Assembly (NCBI GenBank): GCA_035632315.1
Contig: DASQGZ010000031.1
Location: 1 to 20,738 of the forward strand
Direction of reading: 5' to 3'
Length of the DNA: 20,738 nucleotides
Origin: JAFDZW01 sp035632315
Lineage (GTDB): Bacteria > Bacteroidota > Ignavibacteria > Palsa-1295
The position numbers and the translations under genes were made by a program. Under the pieces are notes generated by a model. The model was not told the origin of the DNA, did no database searches, and worked only from the letters and a program-made list of their open reading frames with translations. This document shows, in pieces, positions 7,206 to 15,164 of this stretch (positions within the stretch are counted from its first letter, which is position 1; every line of letters starts with the position of its first letter).

Positions 7206-9332
7206 TCAACTTGACACTGGCTTATGCTTAGCCCGAAGCAATTTATGAATATCGATCTGCGCTTCGATCCGTTCGGCTCCGGCCCGCACCCGACGATACC
7301 GGTTCATTTTGCCTTTCGACAGTAATCGGGCTTTGACATTATCGCGCAGCTGCAGATCGATAAACGCACGGATCTGCTCGCGAATTCGCTCATCGTAGAT
7401 AGGAAATGCCGCCTCGATACGATGGTTAAGGTTGCGCGTCATCCAATCGGCGCTTGCAAGATACATTCGTTCCTCGCCATTATTATAAAAATAATACACG
7501 CGGCTGTGTTCGAGAAAACGATCGATGATACTGATGCCGCGAATGTTCGCACTGAACGAAACGGAATCGACGATCGTACAGCAGATGCCGCGAATGATGA
7601 GCTGTATGCGCACTCCGGCATTGCTTGCCTGATACAGCTTTTGGATCATTTCGTCGTCTTCGAGGCTGTTGAGTTTTAGAACAATACGCCCTCGTCCGCC
7701 TTCTTTTACATTTTTAATTTCTTTGTCGATGAATTTGATGAGCCGTGTGCGCATGTTGAACGGCGAGACGAGCAAGTGTTCAAAGTCTGCTGAGCGTTCT
7801 TTGCGGCCAAGAATTTGAAATACTTCCTTGACTTCTTTTGTCAGCCGTGGGTCGGTCGTAAAGAATCCGAAATCAGAATATAACTTTGCGGTCTTCTCAT
7901 TAAAATTTCCGGTCGCGAGATAGCAATACCGTTTCTTTTCGCCGGCCACCATTTTTGTCACGATGCACATCTTCGAATGTACTTTGAGGCCCGGAAAACT
8001 ATATAGCACGCGGATACCGGCGCGTTCGAGTTCTCCGGCCCAGAAAAGATTTCGCTCTTCGTCGAACCGCGCTTTGATCTCGACGAATGCCGTGACCTCA
8101 ATCCCTTTTTTTGCCGCTTCTTTCAACGCTTCGACGACCTCCGAATTATTTGCCACCCGATACAATGTGATCTTTACTGCAATGACCGCCGGGTCGGAGG
8201 CTGCTTCTTTTAAGAAGCGAATGACATAATCATAGGTCTGATATGGGTAGATCAGCAGGATTTCTTTGTCTTCGATCACCGAGAAAATTGACTTCGCATC
8301 TTTGAGGTCAGCATGGGATAACAGCGGCAGCGGCTTGACTTCGAGCGCCGGATTACCGGGATTCGGAAAATTCATCAGGTCGCTGAAATTATGATAACGG
8401 CCGCCCGGGATCATATCGTCATCAGTCAGCTTGAAAAATTTTGCGAGTGTTTTCAGCATATCGGCGGGCATTTGCGGATCGTAGAGAAATCGTGACGGGA
8501 CGCCGCGGCGGCGGCCGCCAAGCCCTTGCTTGACTTTTTCGAGAAGATCGCCTTGAAATTCATCTTCGATATGAAGTTCGGCATCGCGCGTGAGTTTGAT
8601 CGCATAGACGCCGAGGACGTCGTATCGTGCGAAGAGTTCTTTCAGGGAAAGACGAATGACGTCATCAATGAACATCACATTCGTCTCTTTTCCTTTTTTT
8701 GGTAGTACGTAAAACCGGTCGAGTTTGTCGGTCGGGATCTCAAGGATTGCCAACTGGCTGCCGCTTTGTTCGCTCACGAGCTGACGTTCGGTAATCGTCT
8801 CGCTGCGTGGTGAGAGTTCGACTGCAAAATAGAGTCCGCGATTTTTCAAAAATGGCGGCTGTGACGGATCTTTCAAAAATACAGGTTCAAGCAGCGGAAG
8901 GATCGCTTCGGAAAAAAATCTGCGCGCGTGTTCGGCTTGTTCGGGCGTCACCTCCGATTCCCCGATGAGAAAAATGTGATGATTATGAAGCGCGGGAATG
9001 ATCCTCTTCTGAAATATTTTTCCGAACATTTCCTGCTGGGCGCGGACGATCTTGTGTATTTTTTTCAGCAGTTTTTCCGGCTCGAGTTCGAGATCGCTTT
9101 TTGCGCCTTTTTTGAGATTGAGCAAACTTCGAAGCGAGGCAACACGAACGCGGAAAAATTCATCGAGATTCGACGAATAGATCGCAAGAAATTTAATGCG
9201 TTCATACAGCGGATTGCGCGGATCGGCAGCTTCCTGCAGAACACGTTCGTTAAATTGCAGCCAGCTGATCTCACGATTGTTCGTTTTGTAGCGTTCAGCC
9301 ACTCGTCTTGGTGATTCGACGGATATTTCCAT
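7206..9332 (-). CDS. ppk: polyphosphate kinase 1
   Basis: PPK1 builds inorganic polyphosphate from ATP through a phosphohistidine. The 708-residue protein shows the usual order: N domain (REISWLQFNERVLQEA at 20-35), head domain, then two phospholipase-D-like C domains. The autophosphorylated His is His452 in LKVHSKMCIV, and the second catalytic His is His609 in RFLEHSRVYYF. Their spacing of 157 residues equals that of the E. coli enzyme (435 and 592). Further matches are YLATGNFNEKTAKLYSDFG (471-489) and LASADWMTRN (625-634). The ATG at 9332 gives a normal N-terminus. The upstream gap of 94 bases to the HD gene is the widest in this gene run and could hold its own promoter. The PAP2 gene follows closely, making a polyphosphate/phosphatase pair. 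Confidence 0.98.
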   Translation of the reverse strand: MEISVESPRRVAERYKTNNREISWLQFNERVLQEAADPRNPLYERIKFLAIYSSNLDEFFRVRVASLRSLLNLKKGAKSDLELEPEKLLKKIHKIVRAQQEMFGKIFQKRIIPALHNHHIFLIGESEVTPEQAEHARRFFSEAILPLLEPVFLKDPSQPPFLKNRGLYFAVELSPRSETITERQLVSEQSGSQLAILEIPTDKLDRFYVLPKKGKETNVMFIDDVIRLSLKELFARYDVLGVYAIKLTRDAELHIEDEFQGDLLEKVKQGLGGRRRGVPSRFLYDPQMPADMLKTLAKFFKLTDDDMIPGGRYHNFSDLMNFPNPGNPALEVKPLPLLSHADLKDAKSIFSVIEDKEILLIYPYQTYDYVIRFLKEAASDPAVIAVKITLYRVANNSEVVEALKEAAKKGIEVTAFVEIKARFDEERNLFWAGELERAGIRVLYSFPGLKVHSKMCIVTKMVAGEKKRYCYLATGNFNEKTAKLYSDFGFFTTDPRLTKEVKEVFQILGRKERSADFEHLLVSPFNMRTRLIKFIDKEIKNVKEGGRGRIVLKLNSLEDDEMIQKLYQASNAGVRIQLIIRGICCTIVDSVSFSANIRGISIIDRFLEHSRVYYFYNNGEERMYLASADWMTRNLNHRIEAAFPIYDERIREQIRAFIDLQLRDNVKARLLSKGKMNRYRRVRAGAERIEAQIDIHKLLRAKHKPVSS

Positions 9333-9426
9333 ATTACAAACAATTTACCCGTCCAATGTTAAAAAATAATTACGAAATCATTATACTATTGTAAGGTGAT
9401 GTTTCGGCGAGGCGTTCCCAGCTTCT

Positions 9427-10512
9427 TCAATATCTGAACACATGCGGATAAAACCAAATAAGCACATGCGTAATGATCCCAACGACCATCCCAAGCATAA
9501 ACCAAAAGATCGCCCAATTGTTCGTTACTTCCTTTCGTTTGGCAGTATTTTCGAGCTCCTCAAGTTCAGTCACGGTACGTTCAACGGTAAGTTGTCCGAC
9601 GTGGCTTGCAGTACGATGGGTCAGCGCTCGGATGCAGGAAAACATTGACAGCAGGAATGCAGGGGCAAAGAGGATATACGGTTTTCCGAAGATCGATGTA
9701 TGTCCGACCCGAAGGGCATCGTTTGCAATGATAAGGAGGAGCACAATATTGGCAACCAGGAAGAATTGGGCTTTTCGGTTTGCAACTTCGATCAGGCGAA
9801 CGCTCTTATCCACCATCATCATTAGAAGTGCGAGATCCGGAGCCGGTGCGGTCATTGCTTCAGGAGACTGATTAGGCTGTTTGGTAACCGGAGCTACTGC
9901 CGGCGGAGCAGGGAACTCTGTTTTTTGCTGATAAAGTTTGCGCAGATTTTTTGCCTGTCGTGCTTCGAATCGCTCCTGCGCAGCTCGTGTAAAAAATTTG
10001 TGAGAGGAAAGCAGCTTGATGTTTTGTTCGAGCCACTCATCATTACTGAAATGCCTGATGTGTGCGTGTTCCCATTCGATGCGAAGAAGCTCGCTGCGCC
10101 GGGAAAAACTCTTTTTGCCAAGTGTCGCAAGATCGGCGTCGGCAACGATCTCCTCGAGTACATTGCGTGGCGTTTGAGGGACTTTTGTTGCACCGATGCA
10201 CCCGGCTACGAGACCGATCGTATTTTCTGGGCAGTTCTTTGAACGTAAAAAATCTTTTGCGATGCGAATGCTTACCTCCTCGTGGCCGATATAGATCTCC
10301 GTGTATCCGGTGTCGTGCAGCAGTGCGGCCAGTACGACCACTTCGATCCCCTCGTCGCCAAGCTCGGTATCGTCGCCGAGCATTTGTGCGATCTTCGCAA
10401 CCGACTTGCTGTGGCTGAAGGTATGATAGACCAGATGATCGGGCAGCTTCTTCTTGAAGAGTTCGAACACGAACTCCTCTGTCTCGGCGATGATCTTGTG
10501 CTGGTCTGTCAC
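9427..10512 (-). CDS. HD phosphohydrolase fused to PycTM-like membrane domain
   Basis: The 361-residue protein has two parts. Residues about 1-195 are an HD-superfamily metal-dependent phosphohydrolase: H30 and H34 (YHTFSH), H66-D67 (LLHDTGYT), the ATKVPQTP block and the DAD motif at 125-127. After a Pro/Ala-rich linker (about 200-225) comes a membrane domain. VDKSVRLIEVANRKAQFFL leads into a helix (about 248-265), a second helix follows at about 278-296, and there is a C-terminal helix at about 332-356. The KA-x5-N pattern entering the first helix, and the fusion with this HD type, match the PycTM family (formerly DUF5706) as I recall it. PycTM is the membrane effector of Pycsar anti-phage systems, but HD-fused members also occur outside defence loci. 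The start is GTG at 10512; no in-frame ATG fits. The same strand carries a class III cyclase two genes upstream. A nucleotide substrate or ligand is plausible but unproven. Confidence 0.8.
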   Translation of the reverse strand: MTDQHKIIAETEEFVFELFKKKLPDHLVYHTFSHSKSVAKIAQMLGDDTELGDEGIEVVVLAALLHDTGYTEIYIGHEEVSIRIAKDFLRSKNCPENTIGLVAGCIGATKVPQTPRNVLEEIVADADLATLGKKSFSRRSELLRIEWEHAHIRHFSNDEWLEQNIKLLSSHKFFTRAAQERFEARQAKNLRKLYQQKTEFPAPPAVAPVTKQPNQSPEAMTAPAPDLALLMMMVDKSVRLIEVANRKAQFFLVANIVLLLIIANDALRVGHTSIFGKPYILFAPAFLLSMFSCIRALTHRTASHVGQLTVERTVTELEELENTAKRKEVTNNWAIFWFMLGMVVGIITHVLIWFYPHVFRY

Positions 10513-10571
10513 GTGATGTATAGAGTTATCGTATTCAAATATAAGTGGATTTGTGAACGGAAATATTCAAA

Positions 10572-12290
10572 TCACTTTTCCTTCCTAAACTGCACTCCCC
10601 GCCATTGAGTGAAGAGCGGCTTGCATTTGTTGCGCTGGTATTTACCGGTGCTTGTTACCGGGATGTCATTGCCGAAGATAACAATCTTTGGCGTTTTTGC
10701 AAATGGCAGATATTCTAAGCAATGTGCGATCACATCGTGTTCGGTTACCGACGAACCATCTGCCCGTTCAACGTATGCCCCAACTTCCTCGCCATAAAAA
10801 TCATTCTCGAAACCGACAGCAATACCTACTTTGACGCCCGGGCAGCTGCCGATCACTTCGTCAATCTCTAACGGAGAGAGATTCACGCCGCCGCGAATGA
10901 TCAGTTCTTTTAATCTGCCAGTAATAAAAAAGAATGTTTTGCCTCGTTCATCGACTTGATAAAATCCTTCATCACCCGAACGAAACCAGCCGTATGAAAA
11001 TGTCTTCTCATTCTCTTCGTCGTTATTATCATAATGCTTCATCACATTAAAACCGCGAATAGCGATCTCACCTCGTTCACCCGGAGCGAGTTCGTTGCCG
11101 TTGTCGCCCGCGATCATCATTTCATTCTGCGGTATTGCACAGCCGATTGATGGAAATCCGAAGTCGCGCATCCAGTGCGAGTGCTCTTCTTTTGTGAGGC
11201 TCACGGGAAGAAAACACGAGTAGCACGTCGTCTCCGAAAGCCCATACCCATGCATGATCGGAATGCCAAACATGTCCTCGAAATGCATGCCGAGCTCCAT
11301 TGTTAATGGTCCTGCACCGCAGATGATATGGCGAAGCGATTGGGATTCGGGGTATAGAATTTTGGATTTGTAAAACTCAATAAGAAATGCAAGCAATGTC
11401 GGGACAACACTCACAACATTGACATTTTCTTTTTCGATACGCGGAAAGAAATGTTCAGATTGAAATTTTTGATTGAGCACTACACTGCCTCCGGCATACA
11501 TCGGCGTTACCAGTGTAACGATCGTACCGTTGACATGGTGGATCGGCAGCACGCACATCATTCGCTGAGAGTTTGTAATTCCGTGCCACTCGGAAATGCC
11601 TTTTGCATCGATAAGCAGATTGTATTGCGTCAGCACGACGCCCTTCGGGTTGCCGGTCGTGCCACTCGTATAAACGATCAGCGCTTCGTCGTCAATGGTA
11701 ACGGCTTCATCCGAACGAAAAATCGATCGAGCATTCAAGAGCTCTTCTTCATAGGAATATATCCTCTTTCCCTTATCAAGGAGATGATTGTGATGAGGTT
11801 CTTCCCCACAGATCATTGTCGCTGCTATTGTTGTGACACGTTCAATGATCGGGAGTACTCGTTCGAGATAATCACTCCGCAGAAAGGCAAGCTTTGCACC
11901 GCTATTTTCAAGGATATATTTGATGCGGTGGTCGTCTTCGGAAATACTTACCGGCACAACACACACACCCATTAGCCACGCGGCAAAATACTGGACGACA
12001 GTATCGGCATGATTATGCGAGATCGTTGCGATGCGGTCGCCGCGGCGAACGCCGTGCGAACGCATCAGGTCGGCGCACATCGACGCCAACATAAAAAAAT
12101 CTTTGTAATTGTCCTCGCGGCGATTGCCATCGAGATCGTAATAAATGAGAAATGGTTTCGTATCGTAATCGCGCGCGTTCTTGAACATCAATTCGCCGAT
12201 GTTCTCATAGCCGGCATATCCTGCGGGGTTTGTTATATCACTCGTCATCCGAGCATGAGTGATCTTGTTTATGATCTCATCAGTGAGCAT
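10572..12290 (-). CDS. AMP-forming acyl/aryl-CoA ligase (ANL superfamily)
   Basis: ANL enzymes activate a carboxylate with ATP to an acyl-AMP and usually transfer it to CoA or a carrier thiol. In 572 residues the protein shows the P-loop YTSGTTGNPKG (207-217), the motif HGYGLSETT (347-355), the SGD aspartate at 440 in GWFRSGDEG, the hinge GRLKELIIRGG (458-468) and the catalytic lysine K550 in TSTGKYQRNK. The mix resembles CaiC-like or long-chain acyl-CoA ligases, but the acid substrate cannot be read from the sequence. No carrier or condensing domain is attached. The ATG at 12290 lies 9 bases after the cyclase stop, indicating co-transcription and perhaps coupled translation. A later ATG at 12248 (MTSDITNPAGY) is an alternative start. 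Confidence 0.93.
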   Translation of the reverse strand: MLTDEIINKITHARMTSDITNPAGYAGYENIGELMFKNARDYDTKPFLIYYDLDGNRREDNYKDFFMLASMCADLMRSHGVRRGDRIATISHNHADTVVQYFAAWLMGVCVVPVSISEDDHRIKYILENSGAKLAFLRSDYLERVLPIIERVTTIAATMICGEEPHHNHLLDKGKRIYSYEEELLNARSIFRSDEAVTIDDEALIVYTSGTTGNPKGVVLTQYNLLIDAKGISEWHGITNSQRMMCVLPIHHVNGTIVTLVTPMYAGGSVVLNQKFQSEHFFPRIEKENVNVVSVVPTLLAFLIEFYKSKILYPESQSLRHIICGAGPLTMELGMHFEDMFGIPIMHGYGLSETTCYSCFLPVSLTKEEHSHWMRDFGFPSIGCAIPQNEMMIAGDNGNELAPGERGEIAIRGFNVMKHYDNNDEENEKTFSYGWFRSGDEGFYQVDERGKTFFFITGRLKELIIRGGVNLSPLEIDEVIGSCPGVKVGIAVGFENDFYGEEVGAYVERADGSSVTEHDVIAHCLEYLPFAKTPKIVIFGNDIPVTSTGKYQRNKCKPLFTQWRGVQFRKEK

Positions 12291-12299
12291 GAATGTTCG

Positions 12300-13334
12300 T
12301 CAAGCCTCCGTAATACTATACAACTCCACCTCATGCTCTTTGCCTTTTAATAAAAAAGAACCGACGCGTTCGGCATTATACTTTAGCTCGTCTTTCGGAA
12401 TTTCTGCAAGCAGATCGTGGCTGACAAGAATTTTTGCGCCGAGCGAATGACATTTTTCTTTGATACGCGATGCAGTATTGACAACATCGCCCTGAAAGAC
12501 GATCTCTTTTTTAATATCACCAATGACACCGACGATCACTTTGCCGGAGTGGATCCCTGCTTTATACGCCGGCGCATCGCCATATTTCGCAATATACTTC
12601 GGCGCGAGCGAGTCCATAATATGATTAACACTGAAAAAACAATCGATGCAATTGATAGCTGATTTCAATGTGCCGTTCTTCCACGTTACAACGATTTCGT
12701 CTCCGACATATTGATAGATCTCACCGCCGGTCGATGTGATCGCAGGCGTGATGTCATAAATATAATCGTCGATCAATTCGTGAAATCGGATATTGCCGAG
12801 TCGTTCGGCAAGAGTCGTGGAAGCGTCGAGATCGAGAAACATAAAAATGCGCTCTTCTTCGACCGGGCGTGAATATTTTCCGGCAATGACATTCAACAGC
12901 ACATTTTGCCCAAGCATACGATTCATCTGGCGCACCAGATTAATAAGAAAGAGTGCCGTCAGCGCATAGATCACAATATAGAGGAGGTCGCCGCCATAAA
13001 GAAATCGCTGTGTTTCGGAAGCACTGTATGCGCCGGCCAAAGAAACGTCGTCACGAAGCATCTTCAACACAAGCACGAAGACGATCGCGTAAAAACCGAC
13101 GATAGCGATCTGCAACATCGTACGAAGCACGAGAGCCTGCAGGAACGGCATACGGCGAAACGACTCTGACAGCCGCGAATGCTCAAGAGTAGCAAGCGTC
13201 AGCGCAACTGCCGCACCGATGATCATTCCATTAACGACCGACCGGCTCGAAAAGCCATATAAGATCGCCGGCAGTGCGCCACCGGCAACAATGCCGGCAA
13301 TGACAAATGCAAGATATGTATTTATTCTTCGCAA
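12300..13334 (-). CDS. membrane-bound class III nucleotide cyclase
   Basis: Class III cyclases make a cyclic mononucleotide from an NTP with two metal ions. From a TTG at 13334 the protein has 344 residues. About four transmembrane helices (roughly 7-26, 34-53, 66-91 and 113-134) precede a cytoplasmic cyclase domain. Metal aspartates are D168 (FMFLDLDAST) and D212 (YVGDEI), and the transition-state pair N286/R290 (VVNTASR) is present. The position of the adenine-selecting lysine of classic adenylyl cyclases carries Gln208 (GGEIYQYVGDE), so the base used is uncertain. A longer frame from GTG at 13439 overlaps the barrel gene by 100 bases. It adds residues that look like an out-of-frame shadow, so TTG, 5 bases past the barrel stop, is preferred. 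It sits between the barrel and the ligase in a tight run. Confidence 0.88.
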   Translation of the reverse strand: MRRINTYLAFVIAGIVAGGALPAILYGFSSRSVVNGMIIGAAVALTLATLEHSRLSESFRRMPFLQALVLRTMLQIAIVGFYAIVFVLVLKMLRDDVSLAGAYSASETQRFLYGGDLLYIVIYALTALFLINLVRQMNRMLGQNVLLNVIAGKYSRPVEEERIFMFLDLDASTTLAERLGNIRFHELIDDYIYDITPAITSTGGEIYQYVGDEIVVTWKNGTLKSAINCIDCFFSVNHIMDSLAPKYIAKYGDAPAYKAGIHSGKVIVGVIGDIKKEIVFQGDVVNTASRIKEKCHSLGAKILVSHDLLAEIPKDELKYNAERVGSFLLKGKEHEVELYSITEA

Positions 13335-13339
13335 AATTT

Positions 13340-15091
13340 TTAGAAAGCGAACCCGGTAGTGAGATACATTTGCGTCGCTTCGCTCGAATGTCCGATCGTC
13401 AGAACAATTGTATGTTCGCGCGACACCGGCGCAACCCACACGCCGCCGCCGAACGACGTATGCCAGAGATTCGAAAAATCGTTGTCAACATATACGCGGC
13501 CTGCATCGGCAAAAAGCAAGATGCCGATCTTCGACGGCACAAACACCGACAGCGAAGCTGCTTCAATGCGCAGATCGGCAGATGCGAGAATGGATTCTTC
13601 GCCGGCGAAGCGGTTGCTATAGTATCCCCGAAGACTTGATGCACCGCCAAGAAATGCCGATTCGTAGAACGGATGTTCGCCGAAAAGTTTTGCTGCATTC
13701 ATTCGTAGTGCAAGTGTTACCGGTGTGACGATCTGCGATGTTAGGTACCCTTTTATGTCGGCGTGCAGCGATGTATATGCATACGAATTATTGATGATCT
13801 CCGGCGTCCAGATACTAGCGAACGATGCATAAATTCCTTCGGTAGGTGCACGGACTTCATTGCGCGAATCGAATGCGACTCCTGCAGAGAACCGCGCCGT
13901 CGTCATCGGTCCGACGCCATACATATATCGTCGGCGGATCACCGACGAATCGTTGATCGGGTCGGCATCGGTCGTCACATAGCGCAGTGCTGCCGTCCCC
14001 CAGATGGATGTGTGCTCAAAGATCTCATACGAGTATCCGTGCGAAAGCGTGAATTGTTGCTGGTGCAATCTGTAACCGGCAACTGAATATCTGCTGTTAT
14101 CAAGCGAAATTGTATTTCCGTAACCAAAGAAATTTAGAACATCGAGCGATGAAGCACGCAAAGAAACCGAGATGTCCCCGCCGAGGCGATGCGGAAAATA
14201 TTCCGAAAATTCTACTTCATATTTGCTTGGCGTCGTCGCATATCCGCCGCGGAACGTCATGATCTTATCGTACGGCTCTTCGCGAAAATCGTAGTCAATG
14301 ACAGATATTGCGGCGCCAATGAATGCGCCTTCGTCGCTCGAAGCTCTGAACCATGGATTGTATTGCAATGCCCGCCCCCAATCGCGCGCGAGCGGTTGGC
14401 TCACTGCCGAGTCGTCGAGCGGCGAGGGACCCGATTTGATGACCGTGCTCGATGAATAAATAAAATTCGTTTCGTTCGGCTCGCCATAAAAATACGTTTT
14501 CTTCTGGTCTTTCGGGAACGGCGTGAAGTGCAAAAAATATCCGCTGACATGCGAGCTATCGACCAGTTCGTCCGCGCCCGCACCGCCTACAACGTGGACA
14601 TCGATGCTCGAACTCACATTGCCACGAACGATGGCATAATCATCACCGCCGCCGAGATGTATCCGAATCTCTTTCGTATGTTTGCCGTCGAACGTATGCT
14701 CGAAGATGGGTGCGCCTTTTTTTGAGCCGCTGCCTTTGTCGCGTTCGTAAATTTTTACCTCGACGGTATCGTCAGCCGTGCGGTCGATCTCGGCATACTC
14801 AGGGTTATCCGAGCAGCGAATATCGACGATACGCAGACGGCGGTCGGAGTCGCCGAGGCTGACACGAGAATCGTTTCGGAGATCGATGTTTGTCAAATGG
14901 CCTTTGTAATGTGTGACATTACCGCCCAAAACAGAATCGCGGATAACCGGCACGCGGCTCGTGAGCGTGGAATCGAAAAGGATGTGATAGAGCCGCCCGT
15001 GAGAAACGGTATCCACTTCCTGTGCGCGCAGAGACGCCGCACAAGAAACGATCACGACAGCAAAAATGAACCGAACGATATTCTTTCGCAA
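13340..15091 (-). CDS. BamA/TamA-like outer-membrane beta-barrel protein
   Basis: The 583-residue protein begins with a signal peptide (RKNIVRFIFAVVIVS...LRAQ). It is followed by about 200 residues of soluble beta-rich sequence that includes a GGGDDY...VVGGAGADELVD region (about 145-180), a pattern seen in Bacteroidota barrel proteins. Roughly residues 230-583 form the barrel, with the Omp85-superfamily motif SLRGY near 486-490, LLFADAGRVY further on and a C-terminal phenylalanine (TTGFAF). No POTRA domains are obvious. The calcineurin-like phosphoesterase found fused in some relatives is also absent, so it may be a short or specialised member. The start is TTG at 15091: it directly yields MRKN plus the signal peptide, and a stop lies in frame just upstream. 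The cyclase gene follows within 5 bases. Cargo or function is unknown. Confidence 0.85.
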   Translation of the reverse strand: MRKNIVRFIFAVVIVSCAASLRAQEVDTVSHGRLYHILFDSTLTSRVPVIRDSVLGGNVTHYKGHLTNIDLRNDSRVSLGDSDRRLRIVDIRCSDNPEYAEIDRTADDTVEVKIYERDKGSGSKKGAPIFEHTFDGKHTKEIRIHLGGGDDYAIVRGNVSSSIDVHVVGGAGADELVDSSHVSGYFLHFTPFPKDQKKTYFYGEPNETNFIYSSSTVIKSGPSPLDDSAVSQPLARDWGRALQYNPWFRASSDEGAFIGAAISVIDYDFREEPYDKIMTFRGGYATTPSKYEVEFSEYFPHRLGGDISVSLRASSLDVLNFFGYGNTISLDNSRYSVAGYRLHQQQFTLSHGYSYEIFEHTSIWGTAALRYVTTDADPINDSSVIRRRYMYGVGPMTTARFSAGVAFDSRNEVRAPTEGIYASFASIWTPEIINNSYAYTSLHADIKGYLTSQIVTPVTLALRMNAAKLFGEHPFYESAFLGGASSLRGYYSNRFAGEESILASADLRIEAASLSVFVPSKIGILLFADAGRVYVDNDFSNLWHTSFGGGVWVAPVSREHTIVLTIGHSSEATQMYLTTGFAF

Positions 15092-15164
15092 GAATATGAA
15101 ATTTTATGAAGTTAAGAGAACAAAAATACCGAGGAAAAGAGCGGGGGAGGGGAATTGTGAAATC

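Noticed and set aside
9360..9410. TATAAT-like sequence on the minus strand ahead of ppk1
   Set aside because: No matching -35 is visible, and FCB-group promoters often differ from this consensus, so it was not listed as a promoter.
9427..13334. Calling this run a confirmed Pycsar defence system
   Set aside because: The cyclase is membrane-anchored, separated from the HD-TM gene by a ligase, and no other defence or mobile genes are near; HD-fused PycTM-like proteins also occur outside defence loci.
13335..13439. Longer cyclase start at GTG 13439
   Set aside because: It overlaps the barrel coding end by 100 bases, and the added residues look like an out-of-frame reading of that gene.
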